NCBI GenBank assembly: GCA_025558075.1
Contig: JAHLKF010000043.1
Location: forward strand, 1-64,000
Origin: Gaertneriomyces semiglobifer
Taxonomy: Eukaryota > Chytridiomycota > Chytridiomycetes > Spizellomycetales > Spizellomycetaceae
DNA: 64,000 nt
Reading direction: 5' to 3'
The notes beneath the pieces were generated by a model. It did no database searches and was not told the origin of the DNA. It saw nothing but the letters and a program-made list of their open reading frames with translations. Below are positions 9,255-19,980 of this stretch, piece by piece. A program made the translations under genes and the position numbers. Every line of letters begins with the position of its first letter. The stretch's first letter is position 1.

Positions 9255-11217
9255 TCACATTTCAGAAAAGCCATTGCAAGAGAATGCTCTTACATCCATC
9301 ACGAGGAAAGACTCGCATATGGACAAAAAATCTTGCGTGTCCGCTGCCGAGCTCGGTAATTGTACTTCATCGAAATCCACAAACGCATATAAATTTTCTG
9401 CGAGATTGAAGAGAATAGTGAAACGGATTTGTCCATTCCATACTTGAAATGACGGCACGGCAATGTCTGAGATCAGCTTCTTCATTGAGTCGGTAAGTTG
9501 AAGATCCGCGTCACGCAAACGTTGAGTCGCGTGCCGTACTGCATGACGAATCTGCGCGACTGACGTCTATGCCGTTTGAAGCGTCGATGAGTAGTCGCCC
9601 GGCATCCGCGGTGCAGCTGTTACCTACTTTTATATTACTAACAAAGTTGTCACTGATATGTTCTTCGGTCGCGTCCTTCATACCCTGTCCGCCACCGCTG
9701 TTCTCACCCACCCCTAGTTCAATTCCGGCCCGCTAAAATCATATGTGAGGCTGGGGTCCACATGAAACACATTCACAACACATATCACCTTGAGCAAAAA
9801 GTCGACTTTTTTGCCAACCTTCGATGTGCTTTGTCGGAGTAACTTATCTGATTTGTCGGCCGCTGACGAACCGTCACCATATCGCAAGGAAATCCCAGAC
9901 GGAAGCTTTGCAAAAGGAATTACTTCAAAAGCATCGACAGTTCGTTCAGTAGAGTCAAGAGATGGCTCGCTGGTTCTTTTGTCAAGCCACGAAGAAAGTT
10001 TCCGACATATCCATCGTACATGCATATCTTCCGCGGAAATGGCCCTGAGCCGCGCCAGCAGCTCCTCGGCATCCTGCTTATTCTGCTCAGCAACGTCACG
10101 TGCATCCGAATCAGCGTAATCCTCTTTCACGCTAGTGTCCATCATTTCATGAAGACGCGTTTCCAACCGTGACAAAAGCCCAAAACAGCCATAGAGCTCG
10201 TTTGTTGCCGCAAGACTGTCCAGGTCAAGAGCAAGACTGCGCATAACAGACAAAAAGTCTATGACATGGCTCGAAAGCATGCCATTGGCATTATAAAGAA
10301 TGGCTTCGTAGTGGTCCGTCACTTTCCCTAATACGTGAGACTGTAGCAGCTCATCAGCGCGATCGTTGTCGTCCCGAACTACTTCTAAGCCGTGCGGGCG
10401 CAAATCCAAAGCCCCCCAATACAGCGTCCTTAAGCGCGACAGTTAGGAAGGTTGTAATAGGGATGCTCAGGATTGTCACGCACATATGATCCGCATTTGT
10501 GTTTCGATAATGCTGAGCTTTTGCAGTTACATCACCAAAATCAGGTTCGTGGATGGGCAACGGCTCGGCCACCGGTGTTTCTACACTCCCGTCCTCACTC
10601 GTAGTTTCGGAAAGCAGAGGGGTATCCAGCAGTTGGGACGGGACCGTATATGGCGTATGTCTGTATGAATCGCGCAGTCGTTGGCAGAGTCGAACACGAG
10701 AGCTCTTGAATAAAGTAAGCAGCAGCGCTAAATCCCGCAAACGATCAAAAGAGAACTAACCTGATACTCTAAAGTCTTTTGATTTTCTTCGAGAGTGCCT
10801 GCAATAGCTGTGGTCACCAAGTCTTTTTGATGTTTCCTTTCGGAATACCAAATTCTGAATTGTTCCAACTGCCGTTCCTAAGTATATTGCCGTAGAAGAG
10901 AAACGGGCGGAGCACGTACTGAAACGAATTTACTGAGAACCAACAGCTGATCCCGAGACCTGACAAGCTTCCGACGCAGTTCGGTCTCTTCGGGTTTTGT
11001 GGCCTTAATGGATTCCGTCAATTCACTCCGTGCCTTGGCCACAAGATTATGATAGTCCGTCCAGTAGTCTTGATCCGACCAATTGGCAAAGAAAGCAATG
11101 CGGTCGACCCGACCCAGCGTCGTCTCACATGCTTCGATGATGGTGGCATACGCGCATGCGTCAAGGTGCAGACATGTCTTGAACATCGCATGCTCCCGAG
11201 CAGCCGACTCTAACGGT
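9255..11217 (-). CDS. Unrecognised six-exon protein, 5' end uncertain
   Basis: I do not recognise the family. A phase-consistent model was built by eye: exons 10920-11217, 10761-10877, 10484-10704, 9789-10428, 9628-9732 and 9255-9566, with introns of 42-61 bp having GT (GTACGT, GTTAGT, GTGCGT, GTGATA, GTAGGT) and AG ends; the third contains CTAAC before its acceptor. The joined protein is about 560 residues, charged and largely helical, with no signal peptide or membrane segment seen. An acceptor (CTACAG) precedes the first listed exon, so an upstream exon is likely, but that DNA is repeat (11302-11488) and the 5' end may be lost; ATG 11186 is the first Met in the exon. The intact splice frame argues that it is or recently was functional. 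Confidence 0.6.
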
Positions 11218-11301
11218 CTGTAGACAGCATCGGTTAATAGTGAAGTACTGCCGGCTCGGGAAAGTCATTATCGCATGATAGTGCCTTTGGACGTGCTTCT
11301 G

Positions 11302-11488
11302 AGTCTCTGGCGCCCGCGAGCCCCGGGTCCATACTCCCCTCCCCTCGACCCAAGCAAGCCAGCAGATGCCTACATGGGAGGTTCCCAGGAACACTATGCT
11401 GCAGTCAGTCTCTGTCACCCGCGAGCCCCGGGTCCATACTCCCCTCCCTTCGACCCAAGCAAGCCAGCCGATGCCTACACGGGAGGTT
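11302..11488. repeat. 105-bp tandem duplication
   Basis: 11313-11383 and 11418-11488 are nearly identical 71-bp blocks (offset 105 bp) differing at a few positions; similarity extends upstream into AGTCTCTG. It lies beside the 5' end of the six-exon gene. Confidence 0.85.
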
Positions 11489-11647
11489 CTGACTGCAGCA
11501 TCCAAAGCCACTACACCGCTCCTGAAGGCGACACTTACTTTTCCTTCATGGTTATTGGGTTTGGAACTGTTAACATTCTGGGGGAGTGTCAGCGTGTGGT
11601 GGGACACGCGTCAGAACGTGGTCGACTGAACGAACGACGCGAGAATC

Positions 11648-11664
11648 TTAGGGTTAGGGTTAGG
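11648..11664 (+). repeat. Interstitial telomere repeat TTAGGG
   Basis: TTAGGGTTAGGGTTAGG lies here, and a second short tract GGGTTAGGGTTA at 11782-11793. The orientation is opposite to the chromosome-end array, where the + strand reads CCCTAA. Single AGGGTTAG/GGTTAGGG units also occur at 8166, 8424 and 8703. Confidence 0.85.
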
Positions 11665-12032
11665 TCCGCTGCCGAGCTCCGTAATTCTACAGTATCCCTG
11701 GGACATCCAGCTTTGTAGCGTCAGAGCTCCTGCGGAGATCCTGTGGGTGCCCGGATACCTGGACGTGGGCCATGATTGCAGGGGTTAGGGTTAACTGACA
11801 TAAGCGGGCAAACACGCGTTATTATTCGACGCGTTCATCGTTTGACCCTTGGGCAATGCACCAACCAAACTGCTATATTCATAGATCTAGAGCTGTTGGT
11901 TTAGATCTAGATGAGTATGTACATGTAGACTTAGAAGAGGCCATGTACAACTAGATTCATGTCATCAACGGTCAGCGGTCTCGGTCCGATAGAAGTTGAC
12001 CGAAAGTTGTCCCGGTCGAGAAAGCCTAGCAA

Positions 12033-12082
12033 GCACAAGGCAGAGTAACAGCAGTCTTAACTGCTGTTACTGTGCCTTGTGC
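12033..12082. repeat. Hairpin, 23-bp arms
   Basis: 12033-12055 and 12060-12082 are complementary with one mismatch and a 4-nt CTTA loop. It lies about 107 bp downstream of the nuclease-kinase gene (which ends at 12189 on the minus strand), where it could act in the 3' UTR or be a short foldback element. 11490-12188 otherwise holds only the telomere-like tracts. Confidence 0.8.
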
Positions 12083-12188
12083 CTATATAATCTCCATAAA
12101 CCTGCACTTAATCCTATCGTTGAAGACGCTAGCGCCGCTCCTATAGCTGAGCTTTAACTAAACTTCTCGTCAGTGCTGCTCGCTAGTA

Positions 12189-13514
12189 CTAGTTGCACAC
12201 TTCTAAATCTCTGAACAACTCTTCCAGAAGTCGGCTCTCCTCCAGCATTTCTGCCTCAGTGCCCAGTCGCGTCATTCCTAAATCAACGATTCTTACCTCT
12301 CCAGCAGCAGAGGCCACAAAATTTCCCAGCTTCACGTCGCCATGGACAAAGCCTTGGTGATGCACAGCGCGAAGACATGCCTGGCACGACTCATAAAATT
12401 CGGTTGGCACTCTTTCATGGCAGTCCACCAACGTTTGCACTGATATGCCGCAGTCCTCCACGACTAATATGTGTAGCATATTCCACAAACGTAGATACGC
12501 AAGAAATTGGGGAATGCTCTTGCCCTGGAGTGCCTCCAAATTCCGATATTGTCCGACTTCGTCATTCAGCTCCGCGGCCAAATCCATATTTTTGGAAGCA
12601 TCAAGAAGTTTGCAGATAACGGCATATCCATTAAACGTCGCTTCAAATACTGCACCAACACGACTACGATCTCGTCCCTTCTTGAATGAGATGGCTGCAA
12701 TTTCTAAATCTTCTAGCTGGTATGAGCGGGTTAAAGTAGAGGGGCGTGAGGGCACAGGCGTTCCAGCTACGGATGGGTACGGAGACGATGTTGGAGAGAT
12801 GCAAAACCCATCTGTCATACAAAGCAGGAGAAGACTGGTATAGGCTTCGAGAAGAGTAAATGGTGCAGTTTGAGTGCGCGAAATCGGCCCAGCAACTTGC
12901 AGGCAGCCTCCCTCGTCGGAGAACTTTCGGCGAAGTATATAGGTGTGTTCATAAGTAGATAAGACTCCAAAACGATGATCATTGAAAGTAATATATCCAT
13001 ATGTTTGGTCAACCGCCTTGCGTAGCGAAGAAGTCGGTCGCGCCATCTGGTAAGCAGTCGCTAGGTCGTTCACCTTCTTAAACCCCCACGGTGTCTTGTA
13101 TTCGACCGTGCAGAGCGGCGTTGCTTCATCAACATGCCGCAGTATTCGATCAGGATCACCTACAACAGTGCCGTTGCCGCCGATATTCATGATACGGTAT
13201 CCAGAATGCCCCAGTGCCCGCAAAACGTCAGAGAGGATGGTATGTAATACCGAGTCTGCAAAATAATGAATGTCTTCCTCTCCGGTGATAGGATTTTGAA
13301 GTGGCGCATATGATGTTGGCTGGAACGGTATCAGGTCAAAAGCCTCACGGTTCGCCATGATAACAGAAGTGAAGTCGTCCCATTGTTCCATGTTCGTCAT
13401 ATCCGTGCGTGGCCAAGCGGGTGTCGTCGTGCTTCTACCGGAGTGCTGATGAGAAAGGGGAAGTGTGGGCAAGGGATAAGACCGCAAAAAGTGAAGGAGG
13501 GTGGGAGTAGACAT
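12189..13514 (-). CDS. PD-(D/E)XK nuclease-protein kinase fusion, Crinkler-effector-like
   Basis: Single-exon protein of 441 residues. The N-terminal half has a restriction-endonuclease-like core: D120/D122 (GDPD), then E138-x-K140 (EYK) on a predicted strand. The C-terminal half is kinase-like: K302 (AVICK) as ATP lysine, E319 as helix-C glutamate, HGD with catalytic D393, N398, and D411 (VDLG) replacing DFG. This nuclease-kinase pairing is known from Crinkler-type (CRN) effectors and related conflict proteins of oomycetes, chytrids and Glomeromycotina. I see no signal peptide and no canonical LFLAK motif, so secretion is not supported; ATG 13514 is the first, but Met39 or Met42 are possible starts. 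Subtelomeric position and lack of introns fit a fast-evolving effector or self/non-self gene. Confidence 0.7.
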   Translation of the reverse strand: MSTPTLLHFLRSYPLPTLPLSHQHSGRSTTTPAWPRTDMTNMEQWDDFTSVIMANREAFDLIPFQPTSYAPLQNPITGEEDIHYFADSVLHTILSDVLRALGHSGYRIMNIGGNGTVVGDPDRILRHVDEATPLCTVEYKTPWGFKKVNDLATAYQMARPTSSLRKAVDQTYGYITFNDHRFGVLSTYEHTYILRRKFSDEGGCLQVAGPISRTQTAPFTLLEAYTSLLLLCMTDGFCISPTSSPYPSVAGTPVPSRPSTLTRSYQLEDLEIAAISFKKGRDRSRVGAVFEATFNGYAVICKLLDASKNMDLAAELNDEVGQYRNLEALQGKSIPQFLAYLRLWNMLHILVVEDCGISVQTLVDCHERVPTEFYESCQACLRAVHHQGFVHGDVKLGNFVASAAGEVRIVDLGMTRLGTEAEMLEESRLLEELFRDLEVCN

Positions 13515-14548
13515 TGCTGCTAGTTATAGATCTAATGGGCTGCTCGCTGCAGAGGATGCTTGGAAACGGTTCCAGACTGACTTCCTTGTCTCAGTGAAAT
13601 GAGACTGATTTTTGGTTGACAGGAAAGCCGTGCAAGGGCGTCAATTTGAATTACGTAAGCGCTCCGACAGCGTGTTCCCGCAAACAACTGGGAAAGAAGT
13701 CGTTGATGTACCAATCTTCGGAAAGAAGGCGAGTGCGACGACGGAAAGATTGATACATCAACGATTTCGTTAGAGACAGTTGCTATGATGAGTATATTGC
13801 TATTGGAGGCGTCACCGCATCCAACTGCCAGTGCACTGCTTTTACTATCCATTCTTAATTTGCAGGTCGAGATACTGGCTTGCACGCAGGGGAATGGATT
13901 CAGACGCCCTCGCCCGCATTATTTATGACACAAACTACGCTGCCCCGCTGATTTCCGTAGCTTTCACATGGACTCGAACATTTGGCGAAAAAACATGTTT
14001 GGACATCACGTCTTACGTTACAATTGAATTGCGTGACGACACAAGTATATTTTGCCCACACAAAGTATCAATCTGGTTACTTGGCTATTTTTGTGTAGAA
14101 GAGAACCTGCGACACTGAAATGTCTGTGGCCGAAGACTGTAGTCACCGAACTCTCAGAATCTACCACGCAATGGTTATCCACTGTACTCGACGCGTGCAG
14201 CACTGCTCCCAGTGTCCGACTCTTGTTAACAGTCATTGCCCGTCGCCTAGCCCATCGTCGGTATAAGGAGCGTCTATCTCCCGCTTGAAACTTTCGCTCG
14301 ACGACGAAGCATAGAAAAGCTGTTTGGTGACACTGGTTGGACGCTCGCTGCTGCAAAGTGCTAAATACTCTCGAAAACTTTAGATTTCGCCAGGTATCCA
14401 CTACAGTGTATATATTAGGCAGCCACTCCAGCACACACGTCTTTTTCAGTCGTGCAACACCTTTTTGGTGTAAGAACGAATCTTTACGCTGAAGTGCCAT
14501 TCATATTTGCAGTACAAACGTGCTGCACAACGTATAAATCATAGGCAC
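13515..14548. other. Stretch without a confident gene
   Basis: Open frames occur on both strands. The best candidate is on the + strand: a frame from about 13891 (Met-Asp-Ser-Asp) joined across a possible 34-bp GTATCA...TGTAG intron (14065-14098) to a stop near 14264, with two CxxC-like pairs. The intron would be unusually short for this DNA, so I do not call it. No repeats seen. Confidence 0.35.
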
Positions 14549-16464
14549 TTACACGGCTGCCCATTGAAACAATCTCTCTACCAAGTCTTTCAAATGATTG
14601 GATAGCTTGTCCTTTCCAACCGCCACGACAATTGCCCGCCACGCTTGCACATTCTTCAACCCAAGCGATTTAAGCAGCCGCTTCGCATCTATATAAGCTG
14701 AAGCATGTACGTCAAACGCACTCAGCATCTTTGCAGTGCATCTTCAGCGGAAGATATTCCCAACGTGGCGGCCAAGTCGGTCTCTCCCTTGGTCACAGTG
14801 ACACAATGCCCAAACTCTTCAGCAAACTTAGCCCTTCCACCAGCCACCGACTCCGTAACATCTGATCGAGTTGGCTCAGGTCAAAAGGGTTCGCAAGACT
14901 TCCAAATCCGCCAAAAGATTTTCCCATTCGGCGACAGGACCCCAATCACACCAATAGGATCCGTCACCGCTGACCAGGTACGAGCTCTTCTCCGCCAGCT
15001 TCTCAAACTTTTCCGCCTCAAACTTCACCAAGAACTTCGGCCAGTAGCCTCGGCCGACTAATACGGCGACCGCAAGCCTGTCCGAAGTGACCACCTCCTG
15101 CTCCTTACCTCCTGCGATGCCCTCCGCTCTTCCAGAATTGATCCAATCTTATTTGCCGCTTCGGCGTACACCGCTACGCTCTCACGCTTTGAAACGAATT
15201 CGATGACGACTTTGCTGAAAAAAGCGGCGGCTCGATGTTCGTCAACCACTTCCATGAAAACGCGGAGCATGTCCACATCGCTTTTCCCTTTGACATAGAG
15301 CAGACGATTGAATGCCGATAGCGAGGCGAGAGTGGAGGTTTTCATAGGACACGCAGGTAGCGCGGAAGATATGGCGTGAGCGGGTAGACCAAGGGATGCA
15401 AGAACGTCGTCATTTAATTGGCGGCGGGCAAATGGCGAGTTATCACTGAGAGGCACCACCTGGAGTTCCGGAAAGGGTCGTGTAGAGCTGGCGAACAGGG
15501 AGTCGACAGAATGCGTTGCGATCACAAGCTGGACTTTGAGCGCCTCCAAGTTAATGATGGAAGCGGGAAGGATTTGAGGGTGGAGTGGGGAGGTCGGTCC
15601 ATCGAGCGCCAGAATGTGCACGTACTCAAACAGTTCGAAGTTCCTGCGGCAAGATCTTGAATGCTCGCAGACAGTCTAGCAATGTCGTAGAGGATGGTTG
15701 CGTAGATGGTCAACACAAAAGTGACGCCGCTTCCGTCCTGATGCCAAGGGTAGAGACCGCCTCCACGCTTGAAGCAGAGGCGGTACATCTTCATCGCTTT
15801 AACTTGCAACACTCCAATCCCAGGAAAAGTTCTGTGCATCATCTCATCCAGCTGACTCAATTTCATGACCTTTTGCAAATAGGCGCAATAATTTACTGTG
15901 TCATGGCCATTGACCAGTATCGGCGTCGCCAATACCTCATCCGAAAGAATTTTGTCATCCGTCATCCCAGGGAAGCTGAGGTCTCTTGAGACATACATCA
16001 CTCAAAATGACGGCGTTGCCGCTTCTTTCGAGGCGTTCACCCAAAGCTCATCGTATTGAAAGCGGTAGGAGACGGTGCTTTGGCCACTGAACTCGAGCTC
16101 CACGGAGCCGTGGGTAATGGATTCAGGATGGACGGGAATTACATTGCCTATCACCCCGGCAAATATGGTGCCAAAAGCAGGGGTGACGACGGAATTGGGT
16201 CCAGAAGCAAAAGTCCCAACATGAGATCGGTTCCCCTTGCATGTCCAACTAGCACAAGCCAAAGCCTACAATACGGAGGTCCTTCCAGAGCGGTTGGGTC
16301 CAATTAACAAAGTGGTGCCACTTGCGACAGGAATACGATTGGCGGGGAATTTGCTTTGATTGAAGCCCTTGAAAGCGTGCAGAGTGATATGGGTCAAGGG
16401 CGGCGAAGGGATTTATGGTATTGGTGAAGTGACTGAAAGAGAGGAAACGGTGGAGCCTCGTCAA
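14549..16464 (-). pseudogene. Decayed AAA/TOPRIM (OLD-type) ATPase
   Basis: Pieces in shifting minus-strand frames rebuild an overcoming-lysogeny-defect-like protein. Order: an N-terminal strand and Walker A (GPNRSGRTS near 16275-16312, with the P-loop Lys replaced by Arg); a middle region with in-frame stops TAG at 16266-16268 and TGA at 16002-16004; a frame change near 15645; the ABC-type segment LALDGPTS (near 15610) and switch 'VIATHSVDSL'; a TOPRIM start 'LYVKGKSDVDML' (near 15300); then frame changes near 15095, 14880 and 14705 before an intact C-terminus ending at TAA 14549-14551. Two stops plus several frameshifts make it non-functional. AAA/TOPRIM ATPases are a recurrent partner domain in CRN-like effectors, and it lies next to the nuclease-kinase gene. 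It probably starts upstream of Walker A, but no good start remains. Confidence 0.75.
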
Positions 16465-16772
16465 AGGTCCAGAGCTTTTCTTTTATAGAAATGTCTTGAC
16501 TGGCAACATCCCACTAACGTCCAGCATATCCATCATCGGAATCATGGGAAGCTCTACAAGGTTTGGCTCCAGAGGTTCCACTCCCAGGTGGGTCGCTAAT
16601 CCATCTTTCTACCCGTCAGCAGTCCTCACGGTACATGTACGCAATTTGTTAGACTTGTAATGCTTCAGCACTGAATCAGCACTAATGGGCTTTTTTACAA
16701 GGGAAATGGTGGTTCACTGCTGGAAGTGTGAGTACGCTACGGCGTAGATCCGCCTTCAACCATCGCACAGGC

Positions 16773-16842
16773 CTGAGTCCTGCGCGACATGCTTAAATTC
16801 TGTTCCTCTACGAGGGCGCAGGTTCGAACCCCACTCCGTCCA
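16773..16842 (+). tRNA. tRNA-Leu(UAA)-like remnant
   Basis: A T-loop GGTTCGAACCCC, a D-arm-like GGCCTGAGT, an anticodon loop CTTAAAT (anticodon UAA), a short variable arm CCTC-TAC-GAGG and a T-rich run downstream suggest a type II tRNA. The T stem has two mismatches and I cannot find a 5' acceptor strand matching TCCGTCC, so it is most likely a pseudogene. The rest of 16465-16951 shows nothing else. Confidence 0.35.
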
Positions 16843-16951
16843 CTTTTCTTTTTTGTTCTATGGGCACGAGCGCGACGATGTCAGTGACAAATGCCCAAAA
16901 AAGTTCCCCAGAACTGTGAATGAATGAATCAGCAAGTAGGATCTCAGGAAG

Positions 16952-18839
16952 ATGAAACGATCAGTGGAGCTACTGTCCGGGCGACCAGCTCGTGATGTTG
17001 CGCCTCATAGAGTAATGATTCTGCTTGCTGCCCTGCTTCTGGCCATCATATTTGTACACTCGTGCAGCGACAGCTCAAAGACCGTCGGCTTCCATCTTGG
17101 CGGTCAGCCGACAGAGGCTCTGCCGGAAAATGACTATCTTGGGAGGGCTCACCAACTTCTTAAACGAGTTCCGCTCATTGACGGGTTAGGAGCTAAGCCA
17201 ACGTCGCGCGCTTCGTGGGCCATCACTCACAACCATTTCTTGTCGTAGCCACAATGATCTTCCAATCGCACTGCAGGTCGGTGCTGTCGTCAGACAAGCA
17301 GTGTTTGGTCCTCACACTAACATCAATTCAGGCGTTTCGGAATGGGCAGATCAACAATGTTAATCTTACGGCGCTGCCGGATCCCTTCAAAACTGGTGAG
17401 CTACCAATGTTACTTAAACACCGATAATACGAAGCAACTGAGGCATTGCTGTGATTAATAGACATGAATCGCCTTAAGCAAGGCAGGTGGGTCAACAACA
17501 GGTGCTTTGATAGGGACCGAAAATGCTTCCTCTGAAAACCTGAATATTTAGAGTGGGCGCGCAGTTTTGGAGTGGATACATTCCCTGTGGTAGCGACCGG
17601 CCTGTACAGTTTACCATGGAACAGATTGACCTCATATCGCGGATAATTGAATCATATCCAGACGTAAGAGACGGCATTTGTAGCACTGAGAATTAGAGGA
17701 TGAAGACTCAAGTGAATTCATAGACGTTGGAAGCTGCTCGGACAGCCAGTGATATTAGAAGGATTCATAAGTCCGGCCGGGTTGCATCGCTGATTGGCTT
17801 GGAGGGTGGACATCAGATGAATAACTCACTAGCAACACTGAGAAAGTATTACGATTTGGGTGTCAGATACATGACTCTAACCCACACTTGCCACACCGAT
17901 TGGTAAGGCTGCTCAGTTTACTCTAGTAAAGGCACTTCTGCTCACGATTGAAACCTCTCAGGGCCGATTCTTGTAGCCCAGAGCCTGTCCACTACGGGCT
18001 TACGAATTTTGGCGAAGATGTCATACTAGAAATGAACAGGCGAGTGCATCTTGTCCCACTAGAGTACAGGTTCTCAAAGCCTTACGCTTTGCTTTGCACT
18101 CAGGCTTGGGATGATGGTAGATATCAGGTACGTACGACTGCTACTCTACACCAGTTATTCACGTTTGTTAACAGTGAACGCAGCCATGTATCGCTTAAGA
18201 CCATGAGTGACACCATCCGGGTCAGTCGTGCACCGGTTATATTTTCCCACAGCTCAGTGTATGAGTTGTGCAAAATTCAGCGCAACGTGGTAGGTATCGA
18301 CGTTCGAGCGAATGATTGTGACTCTAGATAACCCTTTTCTAGCCTGATCATGTCTTGCGCATGCTTCCTGAGAAGGACGGAGTAGTCATGATCAACTTTT
18401 ATCCTCGCTTCGTCAGCTGTACCGGCAACTCCACACTGGAAGCCGTTGCTGACCACATTTTACATGTTGTCAAGGTAGCTGGACCAGCGCATGTTGGCAT
18501 TGGAAGTGATTTTGATGGTATTGATTCTGTACCGGATGGATTGGAAGATGTATCAAAGGTGCGTTTCTCAGTTGCCCCGGATTTTCCTGCCGTTACGCTG
18601 GCGTCTCACCTCCGGTTTAGTATCCATCACTTGTGGCAGAGCTTCTTGAGAGAGGTTTATCCGAGAAAGATGTAGAGGGTATCGTGGGGGGCAATCTTCT
18701 CCGTGTGATGGAAAAAGTAGAGCACACCGCGGCAACCTTGCGGCAGGAAATGAAACCAATCGAGCGCCGAATTGGCGATACTACCGCTCCCGCTACTGAA
18801 GCGACCGATACAGATTCTTCCCTGCCGTCTTCTGGCTAA
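16952..18839 (+). CDS. Membrane dipeptidase (peptidase family M19)
   Basis: A zinc dipeptidase of the renal dipeptidase family that cleaves dipeptides, predicted to be a type II membrane protein. The N-terminus (MKRSVELL) is followed by a hydrophobic segment near residues 22-38. Multi-exon: exon 1 ends at 'LIDG' (about 17183) and continues after the acceptor near 17249 with HNDLPIALQ, supplying the HxD zinc ligands. Later exons give LEGGHQ (bridging Glu), LTHT, a tiny exon with LGMMVDIS (about 18105-18127), SHSS with a zinc His, and GIGSDFDG. The tail after 'VGGNLLRV' is Ser/Thr-rich, ending at 18839. Introns are 50-100 bp with GTNNGN...AG ends. Family assignment is strong; exact borders of the middle exons (17400-18150) are approximate. 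Confidence 0.88.
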
Positions 18840-19148
18840 TGCTTTTCTATGGGCGCGGAATTGGGCATATATAGTTTACAGGTCCGTAGCTGAACTCGCA
18901 TATACTATGCTTTTGCAACGCGGTGATTTGCACTGCGCCATCAACTGCAGTAGGTTTTTGACGTTCATGGTGTCAGATGAATATTGAGTAGTCCCCCGAG
19001 TAATGCAGCTGCCAGCTACGCTAGAGTTGGACGCAGGCACCGACTGTAAAGGCTAGCCGCAGAATCACTACGAAATGCACTAACTCTTTCATCTGCCTCC
19101 ATCCCAACTTCCTCCGCGCTACCCGTCCTCAGCAGCGATTACATCATT

Positions 19149-19980
19149 TCACTGTCTAAGTAGTGTAATAGAGTCCATGAACGCATATATGACATGTGGA
19201 TCAAAAGGTAAGAACGGCAAGAGTATCACATGTCCAGCAGACTTGAGGGTCGCATTCCTGAAGCGAGTAGGGACAAACTGTTCCTTGAGATCGATCGTGG
19301 AGGCTTGACTGGGTTCAACGGAAGTCGAGTTGTCCTGCTCGAGAGGAGCTCCACCAGTCCCATTCGTAGGTGACGAAATGAGATCAGTTTCCATGACGGT
19401 ACGAATCTGTCATCACCTGGCAACGTGATGGCTAAATGTTTATTCAGGTCTTGGATCAACTTGGTCAGTAGGTGCCGCTGTGAGACCAATGCTGAGGTTT
19501 CCGCACCCGCGATAAGATCATGCCTCCAAGCAAGGCGCATCAACAAGGAGAATTGGTGATCTAACAATTTTTCAATGTTCTTGATGGAGGCGTCTAAATG
19601 ATGTCGATCAGCACGTTTGCAAAGCATCTTGCGAAGGTAAAAGCACTGGCAAGTACCGCACCTATGTGCGAAAAGTCGGGTACGTTCTTGACTTCTTGGT
19701 TGTCGTCTGACTCTGCTGCAATCCTGACGGTCTTGCGAGTACGAGCACCTGGATAAAGATGATCCGCCGCAGCAGCGGCGATCTCTAGCGACAAAATATA
19801 CTTTTCTTTCAAGTATGCACATTTATCGCAGAGATGGATGATCTACGGAAAACATGAGAGACCGAAACAAACTAACAACCAATGTGAGAATACCATTATC
19901 TCCACGATGGCATCTCGGGGTAATTTTTTCGTTCCTACAAACTCTTGGATAGAAAACGGTTTGATTTGGAGGGATGTCAT
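19149..19980 (-). CDS. Hypothetical helical protein
   Basis: I do not recognise it. Exon 1 starts at ATG 19980 (MTSLQIKPFS) and ends at GATAATG followed by GTATTC; the next exon begins after CCGTAG at about 19842 with IIHLCDKCAYLKEKYILSL, containing a CxxC. A GTGCGG...TTTAG intron then joins 'DFSHI' to 'DASIKNIEKLLDHQFSLL', a helical stretch. The last exon probably follows the acceptor GACAG near 19410, reading RTVMETDL to the stop at 19149, but I could not find a donor that keeps phase, so this junction is open. It is divergent from the focadhesin-like gene. 18840-19148 shows nothing. Confidence 0.5.

Noticed and set aside
11161..11718. Frames on both strands with repeated 'SRVTETDCS' or 'PSKPADAY' peptides
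   Set aside because: The repeated peptides simply reflect the 105-bp tandem duplication.
14018..14500. 160-residue minus-strand frame
   Set aside because: Cys/His/Arg-rich composition without any domain, and it competes with equally plausible + frames.
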